Notes under the pieces: generated by a model
What the model saw: the letters and a program-made list of their open reading frames with translations, nothing else
Told to the model about the DNA's origin: nothing
Databases searched by the model: none
Origin: Streptomyces sp. NRRL B-3428
GTDB taxonomy: Bacteria > Actinomycetota > Actinomycetes > Streptomycetales > Streptomycetaceae
Assembly: GCA_000721375.1 (NCBI GenBank)
Contig: JOGW01000011.1
Coordinates: 124,001 to 188,000, forward strand
Length of the DNA stretch: 64,000 bases
Direction of reading: 5' to 3'
Shown: positions 46,583-56,341 of the stretch, one piece after another
How positions within the stretch are numbered: position 1 is the stretch's first letter
Layout: the number at the start of each line of letters is the position of its first letter
Position numbers and translations under genes: made by a program

Positions 46583-47728
46583 ATGCCGAATCTTCATCTC
46601 GCGCAGCGGCAGATATCAGCCGGCGCGAACACCGCATCCACCGGCACCGGAGCCACCGGCACCGCAACGGCCGGCGCGGAGAGCGTTCCGGCCCCACGCG
46701 CCAAGCCCAGGGACCCGTACTTCGACAACGTGAAGTACGCGGCGATCGTGCTGGTCGTCGTGGGGCATTTCTGGAACCGGGGCGAAGGCCGCATCATGGA
46801 TGCGGCTTACCTGCTGTTGTACGCGTTCCATATGCCGGTGTTCATCATGATCTCCGGCTATTTCTCCAGGAACTTCCGGACCACCGAGGGTCGGATCGGG
46901 CGGCTCGTCGCCACCGTTCTCGTGCCCTATCTGATCTTCGAGATGGCCTACAGCCTCTTCGACCGGGCGGTCGGCGATCCCGCGCATCCACAGCGGCTGA
47001 CGCCCACAGATCCGTACTGGATCATGTGGTTCCTGCTTGCCCTGTTCATCTGGCGGCTCACCACCCCGATCTGGCTGTCGTTGCGCCGGCCGGTGCCCGT
47101 CGCCCTCGGACTGGCCGTAGCGGCGACGGTGATGCACGGCATCGGCGGCGACTTCCAACTGCGCCGGGTCCTGCAGTTCCTGCCCTTCTTCGTGCTCGGC
47201 CTCGTGCTCAAGCCGGAGCATTTCGCGCTGATCCGCAGGCGGTCGACCCGAGTGCTCGCCGTCCCCGTGTCCTTGGCGGCCGCCGTCATCGCGTACTGGG
47301 CCGTGCCGCGTATGTCGATTGCCTGGCTCTACCACCAGGACAGTGCCACGGCCCTCGGGGTGTCGGCACCGGTGGGCGCGGTGATGACAGTGGCCCTCTT
47401 CGTCTGCTCCCTGGCGCTGTCGATCTGCTTCCTCGCCCTGGTGCCGGGTCGCAAGCTGCCGGTCTCGGACCTCGGCGCCAGGACCATCTCCGCCTATCTG
47501 CTGCACGGTTTCGTCATCAAGGCGGTCGAGCTCACGGACTGGTATCACGCACCCTGGCGGCACACGCCGGCCGGCCAGATCGGTGTCACGGTGGGTGCCG
47601 TGGCGGTGGCGACGCTGCTGTGCAGCAGCCCGGTGCACAAGGCGGTTCGTTTCCTCGTCGAACCGAAACTGCGCTGGCTCTTCAAAGATCAGAAGTCGCA
47701 GCTGTCAACCCCTGCGCCTCGTATGTGA
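46583..47728 (+). CDS. Membrane acyltransferase (acyltransferase 3 family)
   Basis: 381 residues. YFDNVKYAAIVLVVVGHFWN carries the catalytic His of the family, followed by AFHMPVFIMISGYFSR, and about ten hydrophobic segments. The N-terminal 45 residues are a low-complexity cytosolic tail. It may O-acylate a cell-surface polysaccharide; the following glycerophosphotransferase suggests a wall glycopolymer (inference). Confidence 0.9.
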   Translation: MPNLHLAQRQISAGANTASTGTGATGTATAGAESVPAPRAKPRDPYFDNVKYAAIVLVVVGHFWNRGEGRIMDAAYLLLYAFHMPVFIMISGYFSRNFRTTEGRIGRLVATVLVPYLIFEMAYSLFDRAVGDPAHPQRLTPTDPYWIMWFLLALFIWRLTTPIWLSLRRPVPVALGLAVAATVMHGIGGDFQLRRVLQFLPFFVLGLVLKPEHFALIRRRSTRVLAVPVSLAAAVIAYWAVPRMSIAWLYHQDSATALGVSAPVGAVMTVALFVCSLALSICFLALVPGRKLPVSDLGARTISAYLLHGFVIKAVELTDWYHAPWRHTPAGQIGVTVGAVAVATLLCSSPVHKAVRFLVEPKLRWLFKDQKSQLSTPAPRM

Positions 47729-47849
47729 TCTGGAAGACCTCTTACTACTTCCGTACAACCGTTAGCCTTTCTGCGTTGTCTCAGATTCATCTCCCCTTGG
47801 AGCGTCCATAACGCTCCGTTCATCTTTGCTTGCAGAAAGGCGTGCGTCA

Positions 47850-50612
47850 GTGGCTGCTCGCTTTGCCGACCGTGTTCCTGAAGAGCTGGCCCGACGACTC
47901 AGGTATCTCCCTGAGGCAACGCCCGAGGAGCAGGAGCGTTTCCTCGCCGACGCGAAGAAGTTCGTGGCGGGCCTGGACCGCAAGGTCCTGCGCACGGCCG
48001 GTCCGATCACCAGGACCAAGTGGCAGCTCGCGGCCGAGGGGCGGGTGCCCGAGCTGCTCGCGGTGCTCGCGCACGACCGTGAACACCCGGCGACCATCAA
48101 GGTGGAGGGTCTGCGCAAGGCGCGGATATCCCTGCCCGGTCTGAACGCCGCCGGTCTCCCGGCCGACATCGTGACCCTGAACCGCAAGGACATCCCGGTC
48201 CGCAGCAGGATCACGGAGCTCGACTGGGAGGACGGACGGCTGCGTCTGCGGGGCTACGCCTACGTGACGAACGTCCCCTTCGAGAAGGGCGGCCTGCGCA
48301 TGGCCGTCCTGCGCCGCAAGGGATCCAAGAAGGTGATCCCGCTGCGGATCCGCAGCTTCGTCGAGCCCGCGGCGACCGCCGAGTCCAAGCAGTCGATGCA
48401 CAACTTCGACGGCTCCGGCTTCGAACTCAGCGTGAACCCCCGCCAGCTGCGCCGCCTCGGCGGCTGGCAGTCCGCGAAGTGGGACCTCGGCATGGTGATC
48501 GCCGGGCCCGGAAACCTGTACGCGGGACGGCTCGCCAAGGGCAACCTGGGCAGCGCGGTGGACGGTTTCGCCCGCACGGTGGACGACGGGGTGAGGCTGG
48601 TCGCCACCTTCCCCAAGAACCGCCTCCAGCTCGCCGTGGACGTGGTGCCCGCCGAGATCACGGACCACGCCGTGGACAACGGCTTCCTGACCCTCGGCCT
48701 GCGCGCCCGCCCGGACAAGGTCCCGGCGGCGCTGCGCGTCGAGCAGCCCGTGACCGACGGCCCGCCCGCGTTCTCCTCGGAGTTCACGCTGGAAAAGCGC
48801 CCCGGCGGCCAGGGCTGGGTCCGGTACGAGGCCCGCATCCCCCTGGACAAGCTCCCCACGTCCGAGGGCTCCCCCGGCCTGAGCGCCGATCTGCACACCA
48901 CGATCCGCTTCGCCGACGGCGCCGAACGCCGGGCGACGGTCGCCGACTCGCTGACCCCGGGCGCGTATGTGCGCGGCGCGGCCGAGGAACTGGCGATCGG
49001 CACCGACGCGGTGGGCGCCTTCCACCTCCGCGCGCGCTCGCACCGCCCCGTGGTCGACCGGGTGGAGTGGAGCGCCGACGGCGAACTCACCGTCCAGGGC
49101 AGCTACAGCGGGCCCGGCGATGCGATGCGGCTGCTGCTGCGACACACCGGCAGGCACGAGGACCGGTCCCTGGACATGTCCTTCGCCGACGGCCGGTTCA
49201 CCGCCTCCTTCACGCCCGACTCCGTGCCGACGTACGAGGGCGATGTGCCGCTGCGCGGCGGCCGCTGGGTCTTCAACTTCCGCGGCAGGAAGGAGTGGGA
49301 CCACAACCAGGACATTCCGGTTGTTCTCCGGCATGACCTGGTGGACACGCTGCCCAAGCGCTGGGAGGGCGGCCGACGCACCTACACGGTGGGGCGCAGC
49401 TCGTACGACCGCTTCTTCCTCGAGTCCGGTTCGGTGCTCGGCAGCGAGGAGAGCGGCGGCTACCGGCAGCGCAAGCTGCGCGAGAAGTTCCACGTCCAGC
49501 AGCGTGAGCTGCCGATGAAGGAGGCCGTGCTCTACGCGAGCTTCGGCGGCAAGCAGTACTCGGACTCGCCGCGTGCGGTGTACGAGGAGCTGGTGCGCCG
49601 CGGTGTCGAGGTGGAGCACATCTGGACCGTCTCCGACGAGCAGGCAGTCGTGCCCGAGGGTGTCACCACCGTCGAGTGGGCGAGCAAGGAGTGGTACGAG
49701 GCGCTGGCCACCAGCCGCTACCTGGTCTTCAACCACGGCATCCGTGACTGGTTCGAGCGCCGCGAGGGACAGGTCGTCGTACAGACCTGGCACGGCACCC
49801 CGCTGAAGAAGATCGGCGCGGATCTGCTCGGCACCCCGAAGGCGAACCTCGCCTACATCGCGAGCCTCAACGACCGGTTCCGCCAGTACAGCTTCCTGGT
49901 GTCGCCGAACGCGTTCACCACTCCGATCATGAAGAACGCGTTCCGCGCGACCTGCGAGATCCTCGAAGCCGGCTATCCGCGCAACGACATGTTCCACGCC
50001 GCGGACAAGGAGGAGCGGGCCGCCATGGTCCGCGCCCGCCTCGGTATCCCCGAGGGCAAGAAGATCGTGCTCTACGCGCCGACCTGGCGCGACGACCAGC
50101 GCTACGGCGGCCGCCGGTTCAAGCTGGACAACCAGGTCGACCTCGGCGCGGCGCAGAAGGTGCTCGGCGAGGACCACGTCTTCCTGTACCGCAAGCACCC
50201 GAAGGTGCTCGACAGCATCCCGGGCGCGGGCCAGGGCTTCGTGCACGACGTGACCAGCTACCCGGACATCGCCGAGCTGTATCTGATCGCCGACGTGCTG
50301 ATCACGGACTACTCGTCGGTCTTCTTCGACTTCGCCCACTCGGGCAAGCCGATGCTGTTCTTCACCTACGACCTGGAGCACTACCGCGACGAGCTGCGCG
50401 GTCTGTACTTCGACCTGGGTGAGCGTGCGCCCGGTCCGCTGATCAAGACCTCGGACGAGCTCATCGCGGCGATCCGCGACATCGACGAGGTGAGCTCGGC
50501 CTACCGCGAGCGCTACGAGCAGTTCGCCCGCGACTTCTGCGAGCCTTCGGACGGCAAGTCGGCCGAGCGCGTGGTGGACCGGATGCTGGAGCTCTCGGCA
50601 GAGGCGCGCTGA
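47850..50612 (+). CDS. CDP-glycerol glycerophosphotransferase (TagF-like)
   Basis: 920 residues. The C-terminal half (about 540-910) is a Glyphos_transf domain: WHGTPLKKIG (about 647) with the catalytic His, then YAPTWRDD, FLYRKHP, and DYSSVFFDFAHSGKPMLFF (about 819). The N-terminal half is beta-rich, not a GT2 domain, with TRTKWQLAAEGRVPELL as a helical piece. It builds a poly(glycerol phosphate)-type polymer at the membrane. GTG 47850 has GAAAGG upstream; an in-frame TTG lies at 47826. Confidence 0.9.
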   Translation: MAARFADRVPEELARRLRYLPEATPEEQERFLADAKKFVAGLDRKVLRTAGPITRTKWQLAAEGRVPELLAVLAHDREHPATIKVEGLRKARISLPGLNAAGLPADIVTLNRKDIPVRSRITELDWEDGRLRLRGYAYVTNVPFEKGGLRMAVLRRKGSKKVIPLRIRSFVEPAATAESKQSMHNFDGSGFELSVNPRQLRRLGGWQSAKWDLGMVIAGPGNLYAGRLAKGNLGSAVDGFARTVDDGVRLVATFPKNRLQLAVDVVPAEITDHAVDNGFLTLGLRARPDKVPAALRVEQPVTDGPPAFSSEFTLEKRPGGQGWVRYEARIPLDKLPTSEGSPGLSADLHTTIRFADGAERRATVADSLTPGAYVRGAAEELAIGTDAVGAFHLRARSHRPVVDRVEWSADGELTVQGSYSGPGDAMRLLLRHTGRHEDRSLDMSFADGRFTASFTPDSVPTYEGDVPLRGGRWVFNFRGRKEWDHNQDIPVVLRHDLVDTLPKRWEGGRRTYTVGRSSYDRFFLESGSVLGSEESGGYRQRKLREKFHVQQRELPMKEAVLYASFGGKQYSDSPRAVYEELVRRGVEVEHIWTVSDEQAVVPEGVTTVEWASKEWYEALATSRYLVFNHGIRDWFERREGQVVVQTWHGTPLKKIGADLLGTPKANLAYIASLNDRFRQYSFLVSPNAFTTPIMKNAFRATCEILEAGYPRNDMFHAADKEERAAMVRARLGIPEGKKIVLYAPTWRDDQRYGGRRFKLDNQVDLGAAQKVLGEDHVFLYRKHPKVLDSIPGAGQGFVHDVTSYPDIAELYLIADVLITDYSSVFFDFAHSGKPMLFFTYDLEHYRDELRGLYFDLGERAPGPLIKTSDELIAAIRDIDEVSSAYRERYEQFARDFCEPSDGKSAERVVDRMLELSAEAR

Positions 50613-50634
50613 CGGCTCGCCGACCATGCCGACT

Positions 50635-50666
50635 CTCAGGGCCTGAACGGAAGTTCAGGCCCTGAG
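50635..50666. terminator. Terminator between the glycerophosphotransferase and tricorn genes
   Basis: CTCAGGGCCTGAAC-GGAA-GTTCAGGCCCTGAG: perfect 14-bp stem with a GGAA tetraloop, between convergent genes. Confidence 0.92.
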
Positions 50667-50671
50667 GTGTC

Positions 50672-53600
50672 TCATCCCCCGTTCAGCTCCGGCAGCCCGG
50701 GCGCCTGCTTCGCCGGTACGGCCGCCAGCGACTCGAGGGCCACCCGTATCGCCGCATCGAGCTGCGGATCCCGCCCGGCCGCGTAGTCCTGCGGTGCGGC
50801 GACCACCTCGACGTCCGGGTCCACGCCGTGGTTCTCCACGGCCCACTCGTAACCCTCCAGCCAGATCGCGTACTTGGGCTGGGTGACGAGCGTGCCGTCG
50901 ACAAGGCGGTAGCGGCTGTCGATGCCGACGACGCCGCCCCAGGTGCGCACGCCGACGACCGGGCCGATGCCGAGCGCCTTGATCGCGGCGTTGACGATGT
51001 CACCGTCCGAGCCGGAGAACTCGTTGGCCACCGAGACGACCGGACCGCGCGGCGCGTCCGCGGGATAGCTGAACGGGCGCCGCCCGCGCGGCAGATCCCA
51101 GCCGACGATCCGCCGGGCGAGCTTCTCGACGACGAGCTGCGAGGTGTGCCCGCCGCGGTTCTCGCGTACGTCCACGACCAGCCCCTCGCGGGCCACCTCG
51201 ACGCGTAGATCGCGGTGGATCTGCGCCCAGCCCGGCGCCTGCATGTCGGGTACGTGGAGATAGCCGAGCCGGCCGCCCGACTGCTCGTGCACATAGGCGC
51301 GGCGGTCGGCCACCCACGCGTGGTAGCGCAGGGGTTCCTCGTCGGAGAGCGGGACGACGACCGCGTGGCGGTGTTCGCCGCCGCCGGCCGGCGAGACGGT
51401 CAGCTCCACCGCCTTGCCCGCGGAGCCCACGAGCAGCGGTCCCGGACCGCGCAGCTCGTCCACCGGACGTCCGTCGACGGCCACGACCGCGTCGCCGGGA
51501 CGGATCGCGACCCCCGGAGCGGCCAGCGGGGAGCGGGCGTACGGGTCGGAGGTCTCCGAGGGCAGGATGCGGTCGATCCGCCAACTCCCGTCCTCGTGCC
51601 GGGAGATGTCGGCGCCGAGCAGGCCCTGTCTCGTATCGGAGGATCCATGGCCGCCGTACGGGGCGACATAGGCGTGCGAGGTGCCGAGCTCGCCGTGCAC
51701 CTCCCACAGGAGGTCCACCAGGTCGTCGTGGGTGGCGACGCGTCCGAGGACCGGGCGGTAGCGGTCGAGGACACCGTCCCAGTCGATGCCGCCGAGGTCG
51801 GCACGCCAGAAGTTCTGGCGCATCAGGCGGCCGGTCTCCTCGTACATCTGCCGCCATTCCGCGGCCGGTTCGATCTGCTGGCGGATACGGCTCAGATCGA
51901 CGGTGATGTTGGAGTCGCTGCTGTCGTCGGACGAGGGGCGGCGGTCACTCGGAATCACCTTCAGGACCTCACCGGTGTGCAGCAGGACCCGCTTGCCGTC
52001 ACCGGTGACCGTGAAGTGGTGGGCGTCGGAGGCGAGTTCCTCGATGCGCTGCTGCGTCAGGTCGTAGCGCTCCAGTTCGGTGCGCGGGCCCAGATCGTCG
52101 GGGGTGGCGCGCGAGACGCCGAGCACACCGCGCACCGGGTGGCGCAGCCACAGCAGGCCGTCCTTGGCGGCGCGCAGCGTGGAGTAGCGGGCGGCCTCGA
52201 CCGGGAAGGCGACGATACGGTCGGCGAGTCCGTCCAAGTCGATACGGGTCGCGGGCTGTTCGTCGCCGCCGGGCACCTCCTCGCTCTTCTCGGTGGACTC
52301 GAAGGGGCGGCCGTGGCGCTGCGGGCCGAACGGCGAAGGCGTCGTCGCCGCGAGCGTGATCAGGTGCGGACGGCAGGCGCCGACGAAGGCCAGGTCGAAG
52401 ACATGGGCGTCGTAGACCGGGTCGAAGGAGCGCTCGGACAGGAACGCCAGGTGCTTGCCGTCCAGCGTGAAGGCCGGCGAGAAGTCACGGAAGCGCAGAG
52501 GCGTGGCCTCGGTGACCGACAGGTCGGCGGTGTTGGCGAGCTTCAGCTGCCGCAGCGGGTCCGGCCCCGGGTGCGACCAGGCCAGCCAGGCCGAGTCGGG
52601 CGAGAACGTCAGACCGGTCGCATCCCCGTCCTCACTGCTGTCCACCTCGCGCACCTCGCCGCTCTCGCGGTCGACGAGGAGCACCCGCCCGTCGTTCGAG
52701 GCGACGGCGGCGCGGCTGCCGTCGGGCGCCATGGCCAAGGAGAGCACCCGCCCCAACTGCCCTGCCGCCACCCGCCGTACGGACGCGCCCGCCCCGACCC
52801 CGGCGGCGGGCGCGAACTCGAGGGCGTCCTCGCCCTCGGCGTCCGTCACCCAGACGACGTGCTCCTCACCACTGACCCGGAAGGTGCGCGGCAGCCGGGC
52901 CCGAACGCCCGCGGTGGCGGCGAGGGCGCGGGCCGGCCCCTCGCGGTGGGTGACCCAGTGGATCGACCCGCGCACGGAGACGGCGCTGCCCCTGCCGGTG
53001 TGGTCGGGCGCGGTCGCGCCGAGGAAGCGGTCGGCCTTCACGGGGTGCGGCTGCAGATCCACGCGCTGCCCGCCGAGCCTGATGTCCAGGAGCCGCGGTT
53101 CGGAGCCCTCCAGGTCGTCGACCACCCACAGCTGACCTGCACTCGCGTAGACGACCCGCTGTCCGTCCGTGGCCGCGTGCCGTGCGTAGAAGCCGTCGAG
53201 GGGCGTGTGCCGCCGCAGGTCGGAGCCGTCCGCCGCGGAGGAGTAGAGAGCACCGACGCCCTCGTGATCGGACAGGAAGGCGATCCGCGCCCCCACCCAC
53301 AGCGGGTACTCGAGGTTGCCGTCCAACTCCTGGTGTACACGGGCGAATTCGCCGACGCCCTCCGTGGACGGGTCGATCCACAGCTTGCCCGCCGTACCCC
53401 CGCGATACCTCTTCCAGTACGCGGCCTCACGCCCCATCGAGACGGAGACGAGCAGCACCTGACCGTCCGGGCCGTACGCGACATCTCCCACCGGCCCATA
53501 CGGCAGCCGGGTCGCCGGCCCGCCGTCCAGCGGCACGTCCCAGGCCCACTGGCGCCGCAGGGAGGCCTGACCGTGTGTGGTGACGGCGAGGACGCCGCCG

Positions 53601-53914
53601 TCCGGAGTCCAGCCCCGCACCTGGGTCTTGAGGCTCCCCCAGTGCGTGAGCCGCTCGGCCCGCCCGCCGTCGACGGGCGCGTAGTGCACCTCGGGGGCGC
53701 CATCGCGGAACGAGGTCCAGGCGACATGGCGGCCGTCCGGGGATATCCGGGGATGACTCACGGGCATGTTGTCGGCGCTGACCCGCCAGGCGCGACCGCC
53801 GTCCAGCGGTGCGATCCAGACATCGTCCTCGGCGGTGAAGGCGGTCAACTCGCCACGGACGTGCGGGTATCGAAGATACGCGGGCTGCGTCGTCTGCGTC
53901 ACGATCACCACCAT
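50672..53914 (-). CDS. Tricorn protease
   Basis: 1080 residues. Cytosolic giant peptidase that trims oligopeptides from the proteasome. Two N-terminal beta-propellers (HPRISPDGRHVAWTS, LTFSPDSAWLAWSHPGPD), then C1 domain, PDZ (AIRPGDAVVAVDGRPVDEL) and C2. Catalytic residues: Ser-His in LGTSHAYV (around residue 745), the nucleophile Ser-Asp in ANEFSGSDGD, and Glu in WAVENHGVDPD. The start is ATG 53914 or GTG 53902. Actinobacteria carrying a proteasome commonly also have tricorn. Confidence 0.94.
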   Translation of the reverse strand: MVVIVTQTTQPAYLRYPHVRGELTAFTAEDDVWIAPLDGGRAWRVSADNMPVSHPRISPDGRHVAWTSFRDGAPEVHYAPVDGGRAERLTHWGSLKTQVRGWTPDGGVLAVTTHGQASLRRQWAWDVPLDGGPATRLPYGPVGDVAYGPDGQVLLVSVSMGREAAYWKRYRGGTAGKLWIDPSTEGVGEFARVHQELDGNLEYPLWVGARIAFLSDHEGVGALYSSAADGSDLRRHTPLDGFYARHAATDGQRVVYASAGQLWVVDDLEGSEPRLLDIRLGGQRVDLQPHPVKADRFLGATAPDHTGRGSAVSVRGSIHWVTHREGPARALAATAGVRARLPRTFRVSGEEHVVWVTDAEGEDALEFAPAAGVGAGASVRRVAAGQLGRVLSLAMAPDGSRAAVASNDGRVLLVDRESGEVREVDSSEDGDATGLTFSPDSAWLAWSHPGPDPLRQLKLANTADLSVTEATPLRFRDFSPAFTLDGKHLAFLSERSFDPVYDAHVFDLAFVGACRPHLITLAATTPSPFGPQRHGRPFESTEKSEEVPGGDEQPATRIDLDGLADRIVAFPVEAARYSTLRAAKDGLLWLRHPVRGVLGVSRATPDDLGPRTELERYDLTQQRIEELASDAHHFTVTGDGKRVLLHTGEVLKVIPSDRRPSSDDSSDSNITVDLSRIRQQIEPAAEWRQMYEETGRLMRQNFWRADLGGIDWDGVLDRYRPVLGRVATHDDLVDLLWEVHGELGTSHAYVAPYGGHGSSDTRQGLLGADISRHEDGSWRIDRILPSETSDPYARSPLAAPGVAIRPGDAVVAVDGRPVDELRGPGPLLVGSAGKAVELTVSPAGGGEHRHAVVVPLSDEEPLRYHAWVADRRAYVHEQSGGRLGYLHVPDMQAPGWAQIHRDLRVEVAREGLVVDVRENRGGHTSQLVVEKLARRIVGWDLPRGRRPFSYPADAPRGPVVSVANEFSGSDGDIVNAAIKALGIGPVVGVRTWGGVVGIDSRYRLVDGTLVTQPKYAIWLEGYEWAVENHGVDPDVEVVAAPQDYAAGRDPQLDAAIRVALESLAAVPAKQAPGLPELNGG

Positions 53915-53962
53915 AGGCAGGACCCCTACCGAAACGGGGGCCACAGTGGGAACCTGTCCCCT

Positions 53963-54496
53963 ATGGGGGCATTGAGGCGCTTACGTGATCGCCGGGTCCT
54001 GGCCGCGGCGGGGACGATGACGGCTGTGGCCTTGGGTGTTGCGGCCTGCTCACCCATGGACGGGCAGCTCAGCACGGTCGCGGTGTCGATCACCACGGAC
54101 CAGAAGGGCACCGACGCCCTGGAGAAGAAGGGGATCGACGTCCAGTGGCTCAGCTGCACGTCCTCCTTCGGCGAGGGCGGCGGCGCCCCGAACTCCTCCA
54201 AGTCCCCTTCCGTACGCAGTGTCGCGACGGTCGACTGCGAGGGCAGGACGAAGGACAACCGCGAGATCACGCTCACCGGCAAGGTGACCCAGGAGCTGAG
54301 CGGTGCGTGCGTACGGGGCGATCTCACCGCGAAGGTCTCGGGCAAGACCGTGCTGCGGGCCAAGGTCCTGGGCAACTGCGCGGACGCCAAGCCGACTACC
54401 CGCCCGCCCGGCAACGGCGGCCCGCAGCCGACCGTGACCGTCACCACGACCGTGACCGTGTATCCGCCGACCTGCGACTGCCGGCCGGGCAAGTAG
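53963..54496 (+). CDS. Putative lipoprotein
   Basis: 177 residues. Signal with lipobox LGVAAC; the remainder is a Ser/Thr/Pro-containing globular part with Cys in WLSCTSSF, TVDCEGRTKD and LSGACVRGD, and a Pro/Thr-rich tail. The TLTGKV-type strands suggest a small Ig-like domain. No family recognised. Divergent from tricorn. Confidence 0.75.
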   Translation: MGALRRLRDRRVLAAAGTMTAVALGVAACSPMDGQLSTVAVSITTDQKGTDALEKKGIDVQWLSCTSSFGEGGGAPNSSKSPSVRSVATVDCEGRTKDNREITLTGKVTQELSGACVRGDLTAKVSGKTVLRAKVLGNCADAKPTTRPPGNGGPQPTVTVTTTVTVYPPTCDCRPGK

Positions 54497-54686
54497 CGGC
54501 AGCGGCGCCGCTGCCGGCCGAGGACCGCGGACGGAACCGCAGAGACCGGCCATTCGTCACAACTCCCGTGTGCAGCATGCATGTTGTCGTGCAAGCTGTG
54601 ACCGCAAGGGACCGCCGGGGTGCACTCGGCGTATTTCTCGCGCGCATTTGACGCGCGGATCTCACGCGCCGGGACAGGAGGCCGCC

Positions 54687-55538
54687 ATGGCCGTACGCCA
54701 CCAAGCGGAGAAGATCGGCCTCGCCGTGACGACCGCGGCCGGACCGCTGACGATCCTGGCCGACGTCCTGGGGCTGCTCGACGAGGTCGCCCCCAACGGC
54801 ATCCAGATGGTCACGCTGCTGATCCTCACCTCCGTCACGGTGTTCCTGCTCCTGGAGGTGCGGCGCTTCGAGGTGCTCGACAACGTCGACCGGCGACTGG
54901 AGCGGCTCGACGTCGAGGCCACCGCGGAGCGCCTCAAGGACCTGCACTACGGCGGTGTGGTCCAGGTGCACCCGGCGTTTCCCGCCGCCCATGTGAAGGG
55001 ACTTGTGCGCGAGGCCCGCCAGGAGGTCGCGGTTCTGCAGACCTTCATCCCCAATCTCCGGTCCCTCCTCGACGAATGCCAGGAGGCCCTCACCCGCAAC
55101 GAGGCCAGGGTGCGGATCCTGCTCCTTCTCCCGACATCCTCCGTCGTCTCCCTGCGCCAGGAGGTCCTGCGCGAGGCGGGCGGAACCGAAGCCGAGAACC
55201 GTGACGTCCGAGCGGATATCGAGCGCAACCTCGGCGACTTGGGACGGCTGCACGCACGCCTGCCCGTCCAGGCCCAGCGGCGCCTGGAGGTACGGGTCTA
55301 CAACTCGCTGCCGTCCATGGCCGTGTACCGGGCCGACAACCGCTACCTGGTCAGCTCGTTCGTGCACAGCGGGCTCGCCATCGACTCGCCGCAGACCGAG
55401 ATCCACGGCACCGAGACGGTGCGGGGAGCCGAGGTGCAGCGCGAGTTCGACACGCTGTGGCGGATGGGCAGGGCCGTCGACCTGGAGGACTGGGAGCACT
55501 CGATCAACCTCATGGACTTCACGAACGCCGGCGCCTGA
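54687..55538 (+). CDS. Membrane-anchored protein with a PLD-like C-terminal region
   Basis: 283 residues. Two hydrophobic segments (about 8-60), a coiled coil (LEVRRFEVLDNVDRRLERLDVEATAERLKDL), then a globular part: VRILLLLPTSSVVSLRQEVLR, LEVRVYNSLPSMAVYRADNRYLVSSFVHSGL and FDTLWRMGRAV. The strand order resembles PLD-superfamily domains that lack HKD motifs, but this is a pattern guess. It precedes, and is probably co-transcribed with, a haem-oxygenase-fold protein. Confidence 0.6.
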   Translation: MAVRHQAEKIGLAVTTAAGPLTILADVLGLLDEVAPNGIQMVTLLILTSVTVFLLLEVRRFEVLDNVDRRLERLDVEATAERLKDLHYGGVVQVHPAFPAAHVKGLVREARQEVAVLQTFIPNLRSLLDECQEALTRNEARVRILLLLPTSSVVSLRQEVLREAGGTEAENRDVRADIERNLGDLGRLHARLPVQAQRRLEVRVYNSLPSMAVYRADNRYLVSSFVHSGLAIDSPQTEIHGTETVRGAEVQREFDTLWRMGRAVDLEDWEHSINLMDFTNAGA

Positions 55539-55569
55539 CCGGCGCCTCGCACCGAAAGGCCGCACCACC

Positions 55570-56325
55570 ATGCACCAGCCCACCGCACTGCGGGGAATCG
55601 AGGCGCTGGACGCCTTCGAGGACGATCTGATCGCCCGGTACCGAGGGCACCGTGTCCTCGCGGACACCACCCGGCTCTCCGACGCCGACCTCAAGCGGAT
55701 CCTGCTCCAGCGTCGCTTCGTGTCGCTCGCCTTCACCCCGGCCTACGACCTGGCGATCGATCTGCTCCGCGACAAGGAGGCCCTGCGGATCGCCCGGGTC
55801 ATCCTGCGCGAGGAGTATCCGGGCGGGACGGGCAGCACCCGCTCGCACCGCGAGGACATGATCGAGGACATGCTCCAACTGGGCATCACCCGGGCCGAGT
55901 TGGTGGCATCCCGGCCCACAGCGGCCACGCTGGAGGCGGTGGCCGCGGCATTCACTCTGATCGCCGAGGCGGGCGAGCACGAGGACGCCGACCTGCGGCT
56001 CCTCACCATCCTGCGCTTCTGGGGCGAGATCCTGGTCTCCACGGAGTACGTCCAGCTGTGGCCCCGCATCGGCCCGCTGCTCACCGAGAACGGCCGCAAC
56101 CGCTCGCGCTTCTACTACCCGCACCTGCTGCACGACGCGAAGGCCCATCCGCTGGCCACGGTCTCCCTGCGCTCCACGACGCACGCGGACAAGCTGGCCC
56201 ACCGGCTGCACTCCCTGCTGACGTGCGCGGAGCCGGGTGCGGCCGCGGCGGCCTTCCGCGCGGAGGAGGAGCGCTCACTGGCGGTCAAGACCCGGTTCTA
56301 CGACCAGTTCCTGCCGGTGAGTTGA
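55570..56325 (+). CDS. Haem-oxygenase-like (iron-containing redox enzyme family) protein
   Basis: 251 residues, helical. Candidate metal ligands: E81/E82 in LREEYPGG, H93, E153 in FWGEILV, and H185/D189/H193 in YPHLLHDAKAHP (HxxxDxxxH). This layout resembles haem-oxygenase-like di-iron proteins (PF14518-type), whose members cleave C-C bonds or oxidise amines. The substrate is unknown. Start ATG 55570 with AAAGG upstream, 31 bp after the membrane protein. Confidence 0.68.
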   Translation: MHQPTALRGIEALDAFEDDLIARYRGHRVLADTTRLSDADLKRILLQRRFVSLAFTPAYDLAIDLLRDKEALRIARVILREEYPGGTGSTRSHREDMIEDMLQLGITRAELVASRPTAATLEAVAAAFTLIAEAGEHEDADLRLLTILRFWGEILVSTEYVQLWPRIGPLLTENGRNRSRFYYPHLLHDAKAHPLATVSLRSTTHADKLAHRLHSLLTCAEPGAAAAAFRAEEERSLAVKTRFYDQFLPVS

Positions 56326-56341
56326 CACCCGCACCGGGAGC

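Noticed and set aside
47847..50627. 926-codon open frame antisense to the glycerophosphotransferase
   Set aside because: Composition is that of a GC-skew shadow; the sense strand has the catalytic motifs.
51215..53960. Long plus-strand open frame over the tricorn gene
   Set aside because: Shadow of tricorn; only the last part (from 53963) is a real gene, a lipoprotein with its own start.
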